From Flammeovirgaceae bacterium SG7u.111 (GTDB taxonomy: Bacteria; Bacteroidota; Bacteroidia; Cytophagales; Flammeovirgaceae), in assembly GCA_034044135.1 (NCBI GenBank), contig CP139021.1:1-64000 (forward strand): a stretch of 64,000 nt of DNA, read 5' to 3'. The translations under genes and the position numbers were made by a program. Positions 44,676 to 54,203 of the stretch are shown piece after piece (positions within the stretch are counted from its first letter, which is position 1; the number at the start of each line of letters is the position of its first letter). Below the pieces are notes generated by a model. That model saw only the letters and a program-made list of their open reading frames with translations, searched no databases and was not told where the DNA came from.

Positions 44676-47615
44676 GTGAAAAAAACTACATCAACACTAA
44701 GCCTCCTGCTGATACTGGCAGTGTGGACAACCTCGCTTTTTGCACAATCAACTCCACCAGCTACTTCGGCTAAAGATCGCCTAGCAGGGTTTTCCAAGAG
44801 AAAATCTTTGATAGAAAATTCTTTAGTAGCGCAAGTTCCTTTCAAAAATATTGGACCTACCGTAATGAGCGGGAGAGTGGTGGATATTGACATCAACGAA
44901 AAAGATCCTACGCATTTTTATGTAGCCTATGCTTCGGGTGGGCTTTGGAAAACAGAAAACAACGGGGCGAGCTTTACCCCACTTTTTGACAATGAAGCCG
45001 TAATGAGTATTGGTGATATAGCGGTGGACTGGGAAACCGAAACAATTTGGGTAGGAACGGGAGAGAATAATTCGAGCCGCTCATCTTATTCGGGAACGGG
45101 AATTTATAAAAGCACCGATTCGGGTAAAAATTGGGAACACCTTGGGCTTGAAGAAAGCCATCACATAGGCAGGATTATTTTACACCCCGAAAACAAAGAA
45201 ATTGCATGGGTAGCTTCTTTAGGTCATTTGTATTCTACCGATGAAGAAAGAGGTCTTTATAAAACTACGGATGGAGGAAAAACATGGAAAAAGACCATTT
45301 CCATCAATGAAATGACAGGAATAGTGGATCTGGTGATAGATCCCGAAAACCCAGATGTTTTATATGCGGCAGCTTGGGAGAGAATGAGGACGGCTTGGAA
45401 TTTTGTAGGCTCGGGAGAAGGTTCAGGGATTTATAAAAGTACCGATGGGGGCGAAACTTGGGATAAGTTGAATACAAAGAAAAGTGGCTTCCCTGCCACC
45501 AAAGGGGTGGGCAGAATTGGGCTTGCTGTTGCTCCTTCCAACCCTCAGATAGTTTATGCCATGCTCGATAACCAAGACCTGAGAGACAAGAAAAAAGAGG
45601 ACGAAAAATATGAGGTTACGAAGGAAAAGCTAAAATCGATGGATGCGAAGGTTTTTGCAAATCTTAAGGAGGAAGATATAAACGAGTTTTTGGACAGGCA
45701 AAATTTCCCGCAAAGCTACAATGCGACCGATATAAAAGCAGAAGTAGCAAAAGGTGATTTGAAGCCTATCGACTTGGTAAATTATTTGGAAGATGCAAAT
45801 GCTATGCTTTTCGATACGCCTATAAAAGGAGCAGAAGTGTACCGCTCGGATGACGGAGGGAAGACATGGAAAAAAACGCATGAAGATTATATAGAGAGCT
45901 TGGTATATACCTATGGTTATTATTTTGGGCAAATCCGAGTTTCCCCCACTAACCCCGATAAAATCTATACGGTTGGTGTACCTATCATAAAGTCTGAAGA
46001 TGCTGGAAAAACATGGAAATCGATCAATGGGGATAATGTCCATGCTGATCACCATGCCCTGTGGGTTAGCGATAGCCGAGAAGGGCATTTGGTGTTAGGC
46101 AACGATGGTGGAATAAATATTTCTTATGACGATGGAGAAACTTGGTTCAAGTGCAATTCGGTGGCTCTTGGGCAATTTTATTCGGTAAATGTGGATATGG
46201 CGAAGCCCTACAAAGTCTATGGAGGCTTGCAAGACAACGGCGTTTGGATGGGGAAACATACGTACCAATACAGCGATTCGTGGCACCAGTCGGGTAAATA
46301 TCCTTATCAAAGCATTATGGGCGGCGACGGAATGCAAGTTGAAATAGATACGAGGGATAATGCAACGGTCTATACGGGTTTCCAATTTGGAAATTATTAC
46401 CGCATCAACACAACTACAGGTGAAAGAAAGAAAATTACACCTAAACATGAGCTGGGCGAGCGCCCTTTGCGCTTCAACTGGCAAACGCCCATTTATCTTT
46501 CTCGCCACAACCAAGATGTGTTGTACATGGGTTCGAATAAATTCCATCGCTCGCTCAACAAAGGGGAGGAGTTCAAGACGCTATCGGGCGACCTGACTAC
46601 GGGTGGTAAAAAAGGAAATGTGCCCTACGGAACTTTGGCGACGATCCACGAATCTCCGCTCAAATTTGGACTGATCTACGTTGGTTCGGACGATGGACTG
46701 ATACATGTTTCCAAGGACGGAGGTTATAATTGGGAGAAAGTTTCAGATGGTTTGGGTGGAAAAGAGCTTTGGGTGAGCAGGGTTCAGGCTTCTGCTCATA
46801 AAGAACCGAGGGTGTATGCCTCGCTCAACGGTTACCGCTCCGATAACTTTGAGGCTCTCGTATATGCTTCGGAAGATTATGGAAAAACTTGGAAAAAAAT
46901 AGGTTTAGATCTGCCTGCTGAGCCGGTAAATGTGATAAAAGAAGATCCTGAAAATGAAGATATTTTATATGTAGGCACAGACCATGGTTTGTACATTTCC
47001 CTCGATAGAGGCAAGAGTTTTATGGCATTTTACCAAAACTTGCCTGCTGTAGCCATCCACGATCTGGTAGTACATCCGCGCGATAAAGACTTGGTGGTAG
47101 GAACGCACGGTCGCTCCATTTATGTAGCAAATGTAGAACATGTGCAGCAGCTTACGCCTGAGCTTCTTACCAAAGGCTTACACGCTTTCGAGGTAAGTTC
47201 CCTGAGGTTTAGCACCCGCTGGGGCAAAAAATCGTGGAGTGGCTGGAATGGTTTTTTTGAACCTGAAGTTGAGTTGCCTTTTTATGCTAAAAATGCAGGA
47301 ACTGTAACATTGGAAGTTTCCACCAAAGAAGGTGTAGCTCTTCAAAAAATGAATGTTGAAGCTGAAAAAGGACTTAATTACCTAACCTATGATTTGAGCT
47401 TTGATGAGAAAAACCTTTCTAGCTATCAATCTTTACTGGATGAAGGTTCAAAAGAAAAGGTCGAACTTGGAAAAGGGGACAATGGGAAATATTATTTGCA
47501 GCCTGGAAGCTTTAACCTGAAACTGATACAAGATGAAAATGAGAGTACAGTGAAGTTGGAAATAAAAAAGCCTAGAGGAAAAATGCCTAGGAAACCACAA
47601 AAAAAGACGCCGTAA
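44676..47615 (+). CDS. Large secreted BNR-repeat (sortilin/VPS10-like) protein
   Basis: A 979-residue exported protein with a signal peptide (MKKTTSTLSLLLILAVWTTSLFAQ). The start is GTG. Repeated Asp-box motifs of the form S.DGG.TW (for example STDSGKNWEH, TTDGGKTWKK, SDDGGKTWKK, SKDGGYNWEK) show a beta-propeller of the sialidase/sortilin type; such proteins are often annotated as glycosyl hydrolases, but no catalytic residues can be assigned. The C-terminal 170 residues are a beta domain ending in a basic tail (KKPRGKMPRKPQKK). Function is unknown. Confidence 0.85.
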   Translation: MKKTTSTLSLLLILAVWTTSLFAQSTPPATSAKDRLAGFSKRKSLIENSLVAQVPFKNIGPTVMSGRVVDIDINEKDPTHFYVAYASGGLWKTENNGASFTPLFDNEAVMSIGDIAVDWETETIWVGTGENNSSRSSYSGTGIYKSTDSGKNWEHLGLEESHHIGRIILHPENKEIAWVASLGHLYSTDEERGLYKTTDGGKTWKKTISINEMTGIVDLVIDPENPDVLYAAAWERMRTAWNFVGSGEGSGIYKSTDGGETWDKLNTKKSGFPATKGVGRIGLAVAPSNPQIVYAMLDNQDLRDKKKEDEKYEVTKEKLKSMDAKVFANLKEEDINEFLDRQNFPQSYNATDIKAEVAKGDLKPIDLVNYLEDANAMLFDTPIKGAEVYRSDDGGKTWKKTHEDYIESLVYTYGYYFGQIRVSPTNPDKIYTVGVPIIKSEDAGKTWKSINGDNVHADHHALWVSDSREGHLVLGNDGGINISYDDGETWFKCNSVALGQFYSVNVDMAKPYKVYGGLQDNGVWMGKHTYQYSDSWHQSGKYPYQSIMGGDGMQVEIDTRDNATVYTGFQFGNYYRINTTTGERKKITPKHELGERPLRFNWQTPIYLSRHNQDVLYMGSNKFHRSLNKGEEFKTLSGDLTTGGKKGNVPYGTLATIHESPLKFGLIYVGSDDGLIHVSKDGGYNWEKVSDGLGGKELWVSRVQASAHKEPRVYASLNGYRSDNFEALVYASEDYGKTWKKIGLDLPAEPVNVIKEDPENEDILYVGTDHGLYISLDRGKSFMAFYQNLPAVAIHDLVVHPRDKDLVVGTHGRSIYVANVEHVQQLTPELLTKGLHAFEVSSLRFSTRWGKKSWSGWNGFFEPEVELPFYAKNAGTVTLEVSTKEGVALQKMNVEAEKGLNYLTYDLSFDEKNLSSYQSLLDEGSKEKVELGKGDNGKYYLQPGSFNLKLIQDENESTVKLEIKKPRGKMPRKPQKKTP

Positions 47616-47746
47616 AGCCTGTTATCGCATTGGTAGTGTTAAAATCTTTGAACATTCGCAATAATATCTGAAACCTTTGGCAATATCATTTTCAGGTTAG
47701 GTAATCATTTACATTATTTGCACTAAAATTATACAGTCATACTAAA

Positions 47747-49087
47747 ATGAAGATATTAATAGCTGGGGCTGGCGAAGTTGGATTTCACCTCGCAAAACTA
47801 TTGGCAAATGAAGAGCACGATATCGTGTTGATAGATTTGAACCAAGAGAAATTGAAATATGCCGAAGAACATCTTGATGTGGCTACGGTACGAGGAAAGT
47901 CTACTTCTTATAATGTGTTGAAAGGAGCTGGTGCTACCAATGCAGATATGCTCATATCCGTTACTTCATCCGAAGAAAATAACATTCTTACCTGTATCAT
48001 AGGAAAAAACCTTGGTACAGAGCGGACGATTGCTAGGGTAGATAATGTAGAGTTTTTGCAAGATGATATGAAGCTCGATTTGCTCCAAATGGGAGTAGAT
48101 GAGCTGATTTCGCCCGAAGCACTTGCCTCTAAGGAGATAAAGCGCCTTCTGAGAGAAGCTGCTATTACCGATAATTACGACTTTGAGCGTGGCCAACTTT
48201 CACTAATTGGTATTACCATAGATGCAAAAGATCCGCTCAATAATAAAACCTTGGCGGAAACTACTCATCTTAACCCGGGACTTAATTTTATCACCGTTGC
48301 TATTCTTCGAGATAATAAAACAATTATTCCAAGGGGAGATACACGGTTTCAGCTAGATGATCATGTGTACTACATAGCCGAGCCAGAGGGTGTGGAGAAA
48401 GTATTGAAACTTACGGGAAAAAAGCGTTCTAAGATCAAGAATATCATGATTTTGGGTGGAAGTAAGGCAGGTTATCATGCTGCACGGGGTTTGAGTAGGC
48501 AGTATAACGTGAAGCTCTTGGAAATTGACAAAGACAAATGTTTTCATTTGGCTGATCAATTGGAAGAAACTATGGTGATCAATGGAGATGGAAGGGAAGT
48601 AGAGCTTTTGGAAGAAGAGGGAATTGAAAATGTAGATGCATTTATTGCACTTACAGGCAACTCCGAAACTAATATTATTTCAAGTTTAGTTGCTAAAAAC
48701 CATAAAGTACCCAAAACCATTGCCTTGGTGGAAAACATGAGCTACATCCACCTATCGCAAAACATAGGCGTAGATACGCTGATCAATAAAAAGTTGATTG
48801 CTGCCAATTTTATATTTAGGTACATACGAGAAGGACAAGTAGTGACCATCACGAGTATCCATGGGGTAGACGCAGAAATTTTGGAATTTGTAGTGAAGGA
48901 AGACTCCAAAATTATTTCAGCTCCGCTCAAAGACTTAGAGTTTCCTAAAACAGCGATAGTAGGTGGGGTAATCAGAAAGGGCAAAGGTCATATCACTATG
49001 GGTGACTTTACTTTTGAGCCTAACGATAGGGTAGTGGTGCTATCCAAACCCGAATGCATACATAAAGTCGAAGACTTTTTTAAATAG
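47747..49087 (+). CDS. trkA: Trk system potassium transport regulatory protein TrkA
   Basis: The cytoplasmic NAD-binding regulator of the TrkH channel. The 446-residue protein has two RCK units. Each begins with a Rossmann motif (GAGEVGFHLAKLL near residue 6; LGGSKAGYHAARGLS near 232) and ends with a TrkA_C domain (LNPGLNFITVAILRDNKTIIPRGDTRFQ; the last ends FEPNDRVVVLSKPE). TrkH is encoded 91 bases downstream. A weak hairpin lies between them. Confidence 0.95.
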   Translation: MKILIAGAGEVGFHLAKLLANEEHDIVLIDLNQEKLKYAEEHLDVATVRGKSTSYNVLKGAGATNADMLISVTSSEENNILTCIIGKNLGTERTIARVDNVEFLQDDMKLDLLQMGVDELISPEALASKEIKRLLREAAITDNYDFERGQLSLIGITIDAKDPLNNKTLAETTHLNPGLNFITVAILRDNKTIIPRGDTRFQLDDHVYYIAEPEGVEKVLKLTGKKRSKIKNIMILGGSKAGYHAARGLSRQYNVKLLEIDKDKCFHLADQLEETMVINGDGREVELLEEEGIENVDAFIALTGNSETNIISSLVAKNHKVPKTIALVENMSYIHLSQNIGVDTLINKKLIAANFIFRYIREGQVVTITSIHGVDAEILEFVVKEDSKIISAPLKDLEFPKTAIVGGVIRKGKGHITMGDFTFEPNDRVVVLSKPECIHKVEDFFK

Positions 49088-49105
49088 GACATTGGTAACA
49101 GTAGC

Positions 49106-49138
49106 CCATCAAACTCTTCATAGTCTGGTGGTTTTTTT
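49106..49138 (+). terminator. Weak terminator-like hairpin between trkA and trkH
   Basis: CCATCA (49106-49111) can pair with TGGTGG (49126-49131), including one G-U pair, around a 14-base loop, followed by seven T. It may only attenuate, since trkA and trkH are usually expressed together. Confidence 0.35.
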
Positions 49139-49178
49139 GAAAATATATAATGAATAGATTCTTTATATCTAGTGCTTC

Positions 49179-50636
49179 ATGAGGCATAATTGGAAAATCA
49201 TCGGAAGCTTTTTAGGCTTACTTCTGGCTATTAATGGCTTGTTTATGTTATTATGCCTACCTTTTTCATTATATTTTAATGAAGGCGATTGGGTCGCGTT
49301 ACTTGCTTCGGGCTTGCTTACGCTAGGTGTAGGTGCGGCATTGTGGACGCTGAAGAGTAAAGCTAAAAGTAAGGAACTTAAAAAGCGCGATGGGTACTTG
49401 ATCGTGACCTTGGGCTGGTTGGCTATGTCGCTTTTTGGTTGCCTCCCCTTTGTGCTCAGTGGAGCCATTCCTAACCTGACCGATGCCTTTTTCGAGACCA
49501 TGTCGGGTTTTACCACCACAGGGGCAACTATTCTTGTCGATATAGAAGGCGTACACAAAGGTTTGCTTTTTTGGCGAAGCATGACCCAATGGATAGGCGG
49601 GATGGGGATCATTGTTCTTACCGTTGCCATTTTGCCAATTTTGGGAATTGGGGGGATGCAGCTTTTTGTAGCTGAAGCACCTGGAATTGCTCCCGATAAG
49701 CTGAAACCGCGGATTCAGGCTACGGCAAAGCGACTTTGGTTAGTGTATGCAGGCTTGACCGTGATAGAATGTGTGCTGCTCATGCTAGGTGGCATGGGTT
49801 TTTACGATGCAATCAACCATAGTTTGACTACGATGGCTACAGGTGGTTTTTCCACAAAGAATGCAAGCGTAGATCATTTTACATCGCCTTATATTCAGTA
49901 TGTGATCACCGTATTCATGTTTTTGGCCGGTACTAGTTTTACCCTCAACTACTTTATGTTCAAAGGTAAGTTTAGTAAGTTTTGGACTAATGAGGAGTTT
50001 AGGTATTACTTTCTATCTACCCTTATTTTTACCCTGATTACAGCAGTTACGGTTTATTTTGTGACAGATGATGGGATTGAAAAATCATTTAGAGATGCTG
50101 TATTCCAGGTAGTTTCTATCATTACCACCACAGGATATGGAACTTCAGATTATACCACTTGGACACCTTTCATTACGATGTTGTTCTTCATTATGATGTT
50201 TGTAGGAGGTTCTGCTGGGTCAACTGCTGGTGGGATTAAAATAGTGCGGCATGTCATTTTGTTTAAAAACAGTGCGCTAGAGCTGAAGCGTCAGCTTCAT
50301 CCTTCAGCGGTGATGCCCGTTCGGTTCAACAATAAAGCGGTATCCCAACAGATTACCTTCAACGTACTTGCCTTTTTTATTATTTTCATCTCCATTTTTG
50401 CATTTAGCTCTTTGGTTATTTCTATGATGGGGCTGAACTTTGAAACAGCGGTAAGTGCGGTGGCAACCTGTATTGGAAATATTGGTCCAGGGCTCGATTC
50501 CGTAGGACCAAAAGCAAACTTTTCCCACCTCCCAGGCGCTGCAAAATGGCTGCTTTCTTTCTTGATGCTGCTAGGAAGGTTAGAGCTTTTTACCGTTTTG
50601 ATGTTAATTACACCTTATTATTGGAAAAAGACCTAG
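49179..50636 (+). CDS. trkH: Trk/Ktr-type potassium uptake channel TrkH
   Basis: A potassium translocating subunit of 485 residues with four membrane-pore-membrane repeats. Pore loops are readable: TTTGATIL after FFETMSGF, TMATGGFSTKN, TTTGYGTSDYT and ATCIGNIGPGLD. Each has the central Gly of the selectivity filter. The ATG follows TrkA, its regulator, by 91 bases. Confidence 0.95.
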   Translation: MRHNWKIIGSFLGLLLAINGLFMLLCLPFSLYFNEGDWVALLASGLLTLGVGAALWTLKSKAKSKELKKRDGYLIVTLGWLAMSLFGCLPFVLSGAIPNLTDAFFETMSGFTTTGATILVDIEGVHKGLLFWRSMTQWIGGMGIIVLTVAILPILGIGGMQLFVAEAPGIAPDKLKPRIQATAKRLWLVYAGLTVIECVLLMLGGMGFYDAINHSLTTMATGGFSTKNASVDHFTSPYIQYVITVFMFLAGTSFTLNYFMFKGKFSKFWTNEEFRYYFLSTLIFTLITAVTVYFVTDDGIEKSFRDAVFQVVSIITTTGYGTSDYTTWTPFITMLFFIMMFVGGSAGSTAGGIKIVRHVILFKNSALELKRQLHPSAVMPVRFNNKAVSQQITFNVLAFFIIFISIFAFSSLVISMMGLNFETAVSAVATCIGNIGPGLDSVGPKANFSHLPGAAKWLLSFLMLLGRLELFTVLMLITPYYWKKT

Positions 50637-50859
50637 TTTTTATACCAAAAAAACCAAATACTTTTTTGTTAAACTCATAATAAAGCTTACTTTAGTCATT
50701 GGTGTAAGCTTGCTTCCTAGCTATAGTTAGTGATCTAGTTAAAGTAAACACTTCTCACCCCTTCTTCACTAAAGTATAATCTCTTCGTATGTTATTAATT
50801 TGTGTAGGAGATACAACATCTATTTGAATACCTTTTTTCACTAGTTTAAGAAGAAAAAA

Positions 50860-51234
50860 ATGGATTTAAGAACTTCATGGGAAAACTTTAGAAAACAACC
50901 ATATTTTATACCTGCTATCCTTGGTTTTGTAGCTGGTGCTGCGATATATATTGTATCCGCAGTACTTGGTGATACTATTAGTAGAGTAGGATTGGCTATA
51001 AATACTTTGGCCACGGTTGGTCTTTTTATTTATAAAAAATATAGTACAAAAGAAGAGTACAATAGTTTTCGTACCGCAGTGATATACTATTTGCTGATTT
51101 TAGTTGGAAATACATTGTGGCTTCGCTTTATTCATACCACATTATTTGATTCATTTTCCATGAGTTTGGTGTTTTTTATTGGCATTCTAATCCTTACAAA
51201 GATACATATGGAGAATAGATTCGAAGAGGTATAA
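50860..51234 (+). CDS. Hypothetical four-helix membrane protein
   Basis: A 124-residue protein of unknown family. Hydrophobic segments lie near residues 16-32, 40-57, 70-88 and 95-115. The N-terminus (MDLRTSWENFRKQPYF) and C-terminus (KIHMENRFEEV) are polar and probably cytoplasmic. It stands alone, with gaps of 223 and 239 bases on either side. Neither gap holds a supported gene; the left one has a short inverted repeat at 50683-50711. Confidence 0.65.
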   Translation: MDLRTSWENFRKQPYFIPAILGFVAGAAIYIVSAVLGDTISRVGLAINTLATVGLFIYKKYSTKEEYNSFRTAVIYYLLILVGNTLWLRFIHTTLFDSFSMSLVFFIGILILTKIHMENRFEEV

Positions 51235-51473
51235 AGTATCCATCATTTTTCCAATTAGACATTTCTTGCAAGATGTTTTATTGGAAAGGAACTAGTATTT
51301 TGTTCGTTATAAATTCCACCTTTAGTAGAAAGATATTTTGAAGGGCTGTTCGGGTAGGGCTCAGCTTTTTAATTAATCATATTTCTTCGTACGCTACAGC
51401 TTTTCTTAAAGCTATTTATATCTTTACCTCAATTTATAGGAGTTAATAAAACCCTACATATTTCCATTTTCTT

Positions 51474-52253
51474 ATGAATAAAACAGCCGAGCTGGAAGAA
51501 AAAATAGACCTACTGCTTTGGACAGGGCAATTACTGTTGCAAAGTGGAGCTGATAGTAACCGAATAGATAGAAATATTAGAAGAGTTGCCGCATTTATGG
51601 GGCTTTCTCCAGAAAAGCTTCATTTGCACATCACATTCACCACGCTCATGATCACCATTGGCGATAATGTGAATTCGTTCACCAAGTTTAGAAAGTGTAA
51701 AAAACATGGAGTAAATATGACGGTTGTTTCAGCCATAAGTAGGCTGTCGTGGAAGGCCATTAAAGATGATTATAGCCTTGAGCAGTACAGGGAAGAATTA
51801 GATAGAATTAATCATATTCCCCATCATTATCCAAGGTGGTTTTTGCTACTTTCGGTAGGAATGGCTTGTGGAGCTTTTTGTTTGTTATTTGGTGGTGATT
51901 GGATTAGTATGGCAAATACCGTGGTAGCTACCATGGTTGCCCTATTTGTGAGGCAAGAGCTTCACAAGAAAGGCTTGAACGGCTATTTTATTATCACCGT
52001 ATCGGCATTTGTAGCAACATCCGTAGGCAGTGTTTCCACGCTTATGCATGTAAGCGATAGCAGCCAATATGCTATTTTGGCTTCGGTTCTTTTCCTCATT
52101 CCCGGTGTTCCGCTCATCAACTCTCTCGACGATATGCTGGACGGATTTACCATAGTTGGGCTTACCCGAGCCATTGTTGGTTTGCTTATGGTGATGTCTA
52201 TTTCTTTGGGAATGATAGCTGCTCTTTCTTTACTTAATATCGAAACCTTATAG
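51474..52253 (+). CDS. Threonine/serine exporter family protein, N-terminal ThrE domain (DUF1212)
   Basis: A 259-residue protein corresponding to the ThrE N-terminal half. The soluble start (LLWTGQLLLQSGADSNRIDRNIRRVA) and HITFTTLMITIG precede five membrane segments, with LIPGVPLINSLDDMLDGFTIVGLTRA as the family signature. The C-terminal half is encoded by the next gene, four bases downstream. Together they should form one exporter for threonine, serine or small related solutes. Confidence 0.88.
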   Translation: MNKTAELEEKIDLLLWTGQLLLQSGADSNRIDRNIRRVAAFMGLSPEKLHLHITFTTLMITIGDNVNSFTKFRKCKKHGVNMTVVSAISRLSWKAIKDDYSLEQYREELDRINHIPHHYPRWFLLLSVGMACGAFCLLFGGDWISMANTVVATMVALFVRQELHKKGLNGYFIITVSAFVATSVGSVSTLMHVSDSSQYAILASVLFLIPGVPLINSLDDMLDGFTIVGLTRAIVGLLMVMSISLGMIAALSLLNIETL

Positions 52254-52257
52254 ATAT

Positions 52258-52788
52258 ATGGAACTTACTGACTTATTATTAAGTGGAGTTTGGGGAGCAA
52301 TTGCCGCTGGAGGGTTTGCCATCCTTTTCAATGTTCCTGTCCGAACTCTGTTGTTTGCTGCCTTAGGTGGTGCAATAGGGCTTATCTGTCGAAATATTTT
52401 CCATTATTATATAGGCTTTCACTTAGAGTTTTCCTCTTTTTTGGGAGCACTTTGCGCAGCTACGTGGGGTGCATTTTGGTCGCATAAGGTGCATACGCCG
52501 GGGCACGTAATCTCAATTCCTTCGGTTATTCCGATGGTACCAGGTGTGTTTTCTTACAAAGGAATGATTGGGCTGATAAATTTCAATAGCAGCGATTTGC
52601 CGCAAGATGAGCATTTGGCTACAACAGTTTCTTTCTTGTTGAAAGCTATTTTTATCTTGGCAGGGCTTTCGCTAGGTACGGCTATTCCCAACCTGATTGA
52701 CCGCTTGCTTATGCAAAAAGGAAAGCAAGAAAGGGTTACGCAATCGCTCCAAAAGAAAAATGCTAAAAGGAAAATTGAGTTCGATTAA
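52258..52788 (+). CDS. Threonine/serine exporter family protein, C-terminal ThrE domain (DUF3815)
   Basis: A 176-residue membrane protein with five hydrophobic segments. IPSVIPMVPGVFSYKGMIGLI is the conserved ThrE_2 element. It completes the exporter begun by the preceding gene. Its last four bases (TTAA) are shared with the end of radA on the other strand. Confidence 0.87.
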   Translation: MELTDLLLSGVWGAIAAGGFAILFNVPVRTLLFAALGGAIGLICRNIFHYYIGFHLEFSSFLGALCAATWGAFWSHKVHTPGHVISIPSVIPMVPGVFSYKGMIGLINFNSSDLPQDEHLATTVSFLLKAIFILAGLSLGTAIPNLIDRLLMQKGKQERVTQSLQKKNAKRKIEFD

Positions 52789-54173
52789 AAAAGTAAGCCA
52801 AATACATCTTCGAGCTTAGCTACTGGGATTATTTTTATTTGGAAAGACTTTCCATCCAGCCCTTTTTTGTTGTACTTGGAAATAAAAATCTCTTCAAAAC
52901 CTAGCTTTTCAGCTTCGCTAATTCGGTTTTCTATACGAGGGATTGCCCTAATTTCTCCTCCCAGGCCAACCTCGGCGGCGAAGCACATTTTGCTGCTCAC
53001 CGATACATCTTCAAAAGAAGAAATGATGGAAGCGCATACGGCTAAATCAATAGAAGGATCTTCTATTTTGAGCCCACCTGTTATGTTGAGGAAAACATCT
53101 TGCAAGCCAAGGCGATAACCGCCTCTTTTTTCCAATACGGCAAGTAGCATATTTAGCCTTTTAGAGTCGAAGCCCGTGCAGCTCCTTTGTGGGTTTCCAT
53201 ATACCGAGCTGCTCACCAAGGATTGGATTTCGACCAGCAAAGGTCGGTTTCCCTCAAGGGTAGCTCCTATGGTAATACCACTCAAATCTTCTTCCCGTTG
53301 GGTAAGCAATATTTCCGAAGGGTTGCTCACTTGCCTTAGCCCTGTCGATTGCATTTCATAAATACCAAGTTCAGAGGTAGAACCAAAGCGGTTTTTAGTG
53401 GTTCGCATCACCCGGTAGCTCATGTGGCGGTCGCCTTCAAATTGCAATACGGTATCTACCATATGTTCCAGCACTTTTGGTCCTGCCAAGCTTCCTTCTT
53501 TGGTGATATGGCCAATTAGAAATACGGGCGTGCCTGTTTCTTTGGCATAACTAATAAGCTCGGCAGCGCATTCCCGCACTTGCGAAACACTTCCCGCAGC
53601 CGACTCCACTATAGAAGAGTGTAAGGTTTGGATGGAGTCAATAATCAACAGGTTGGGCTCGGTGCTTTTTACCTGCTGGAAAATAGCTTGTGTATTGGTT
53701 TCAGTTAAAATCAGACAACTATCTGGCAAGGTGTTTTTAATTCTTGCAGCCCGCATTTTTATTTGTTGTCCACTTTCTTCTCCCGATACATAAAGAATTT
53801 TGAGTTGGGGCATTTCTAAGGCTAGCTGAAGGGTTAGGGTAGATTTTCCAATTCCAGGCTCACCGCCTATCAGTACTACTGAACCTGGCATAATCCCTCC
53901 GCCCAGCACTCGGTCAAACTCGGTGTCGCCAGTCAGGAACCGCTCCTCTTCTTGGTAGGCAATTTGGTTGAGTGGTCGGGGTTTGTTAGCCGTTATTTTT
54001 TTGCCTTGGGGCTCAGTGTCCCAAATGGGTTGCTTACCTGAGCTAGGGGTAATTACCTCCTCTACAAAGGTGTTCCATTCTTCGCAAGAAGAACATTTTC
54101 CTTGCCATTTGGGGGAGTTGTGCCCGCAGTTTTGACACACATAAATAGTTTTTGCTTTTTTAGCCATTGCCAA
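52785..54173 (-). CDS. radA: DNA repair protein RadA
   Basis: A RecA-like ATPase that promotes branch migration in recombination. The 462-residue protein has an N-terminal four-Cys zinc ribbon (Cys13, 16, 27, 30), Walker A GGEPGIGKST at 103-112, the RadA motif KNRFG within TTKNRFGSTSELG, and a Lon-like C-terminal domain (LNITGGLKIEDPSIDLAV). An alternative start is the ATG two codons downstream. The TPR-phosphatase gene follows on the same strand after 30 bases on the upstream side. Confidence 0.96.
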   Translation of the reverse strand: MAMAKKAKTIYVCQNCGHNSPKWQGKCSSCEEWNTFVEEVITPSSGKQPIWDTEPQGKKITANKPRPLNQIAYQEEERFLTGDTEFDRVLGGGIMPGSVVLIGGEPGIGKSTLTLQLALEMPQLKILYVSGEESGQQIKMRAARIKNTLPDSCLILTETNTQAIFQQVKSTEPNLLIIDSIQTLHSSIVESAAGSVSQVRECAAELISYAKETGTPVFLIGHITKEGSLAGPKVLEHMVDTVLQFEGDRHMSYRVMRTTKNRFGSTSELGIYEMQSTGLRQVSNPSEILLTQREEDLSGITIGATLEGNRPLLVEIQSLVSSSVYGNPQRSCTGFDSKRLNMLLAVLEKRGGYRLGLQDVFLNITGGLKIEDPSIDLAVCASIISSFEDVSVSSKMCFAAEVGLGGEIRAIPRIENRISEAEKLGFEEIFISKYNKKGLDGKSFQIKIIPVAKLEDVFGLLF

Positions 54174-54203
54174 ATTTAAGCAAATTCTTTTCTGTAAAAA
54201 AAG

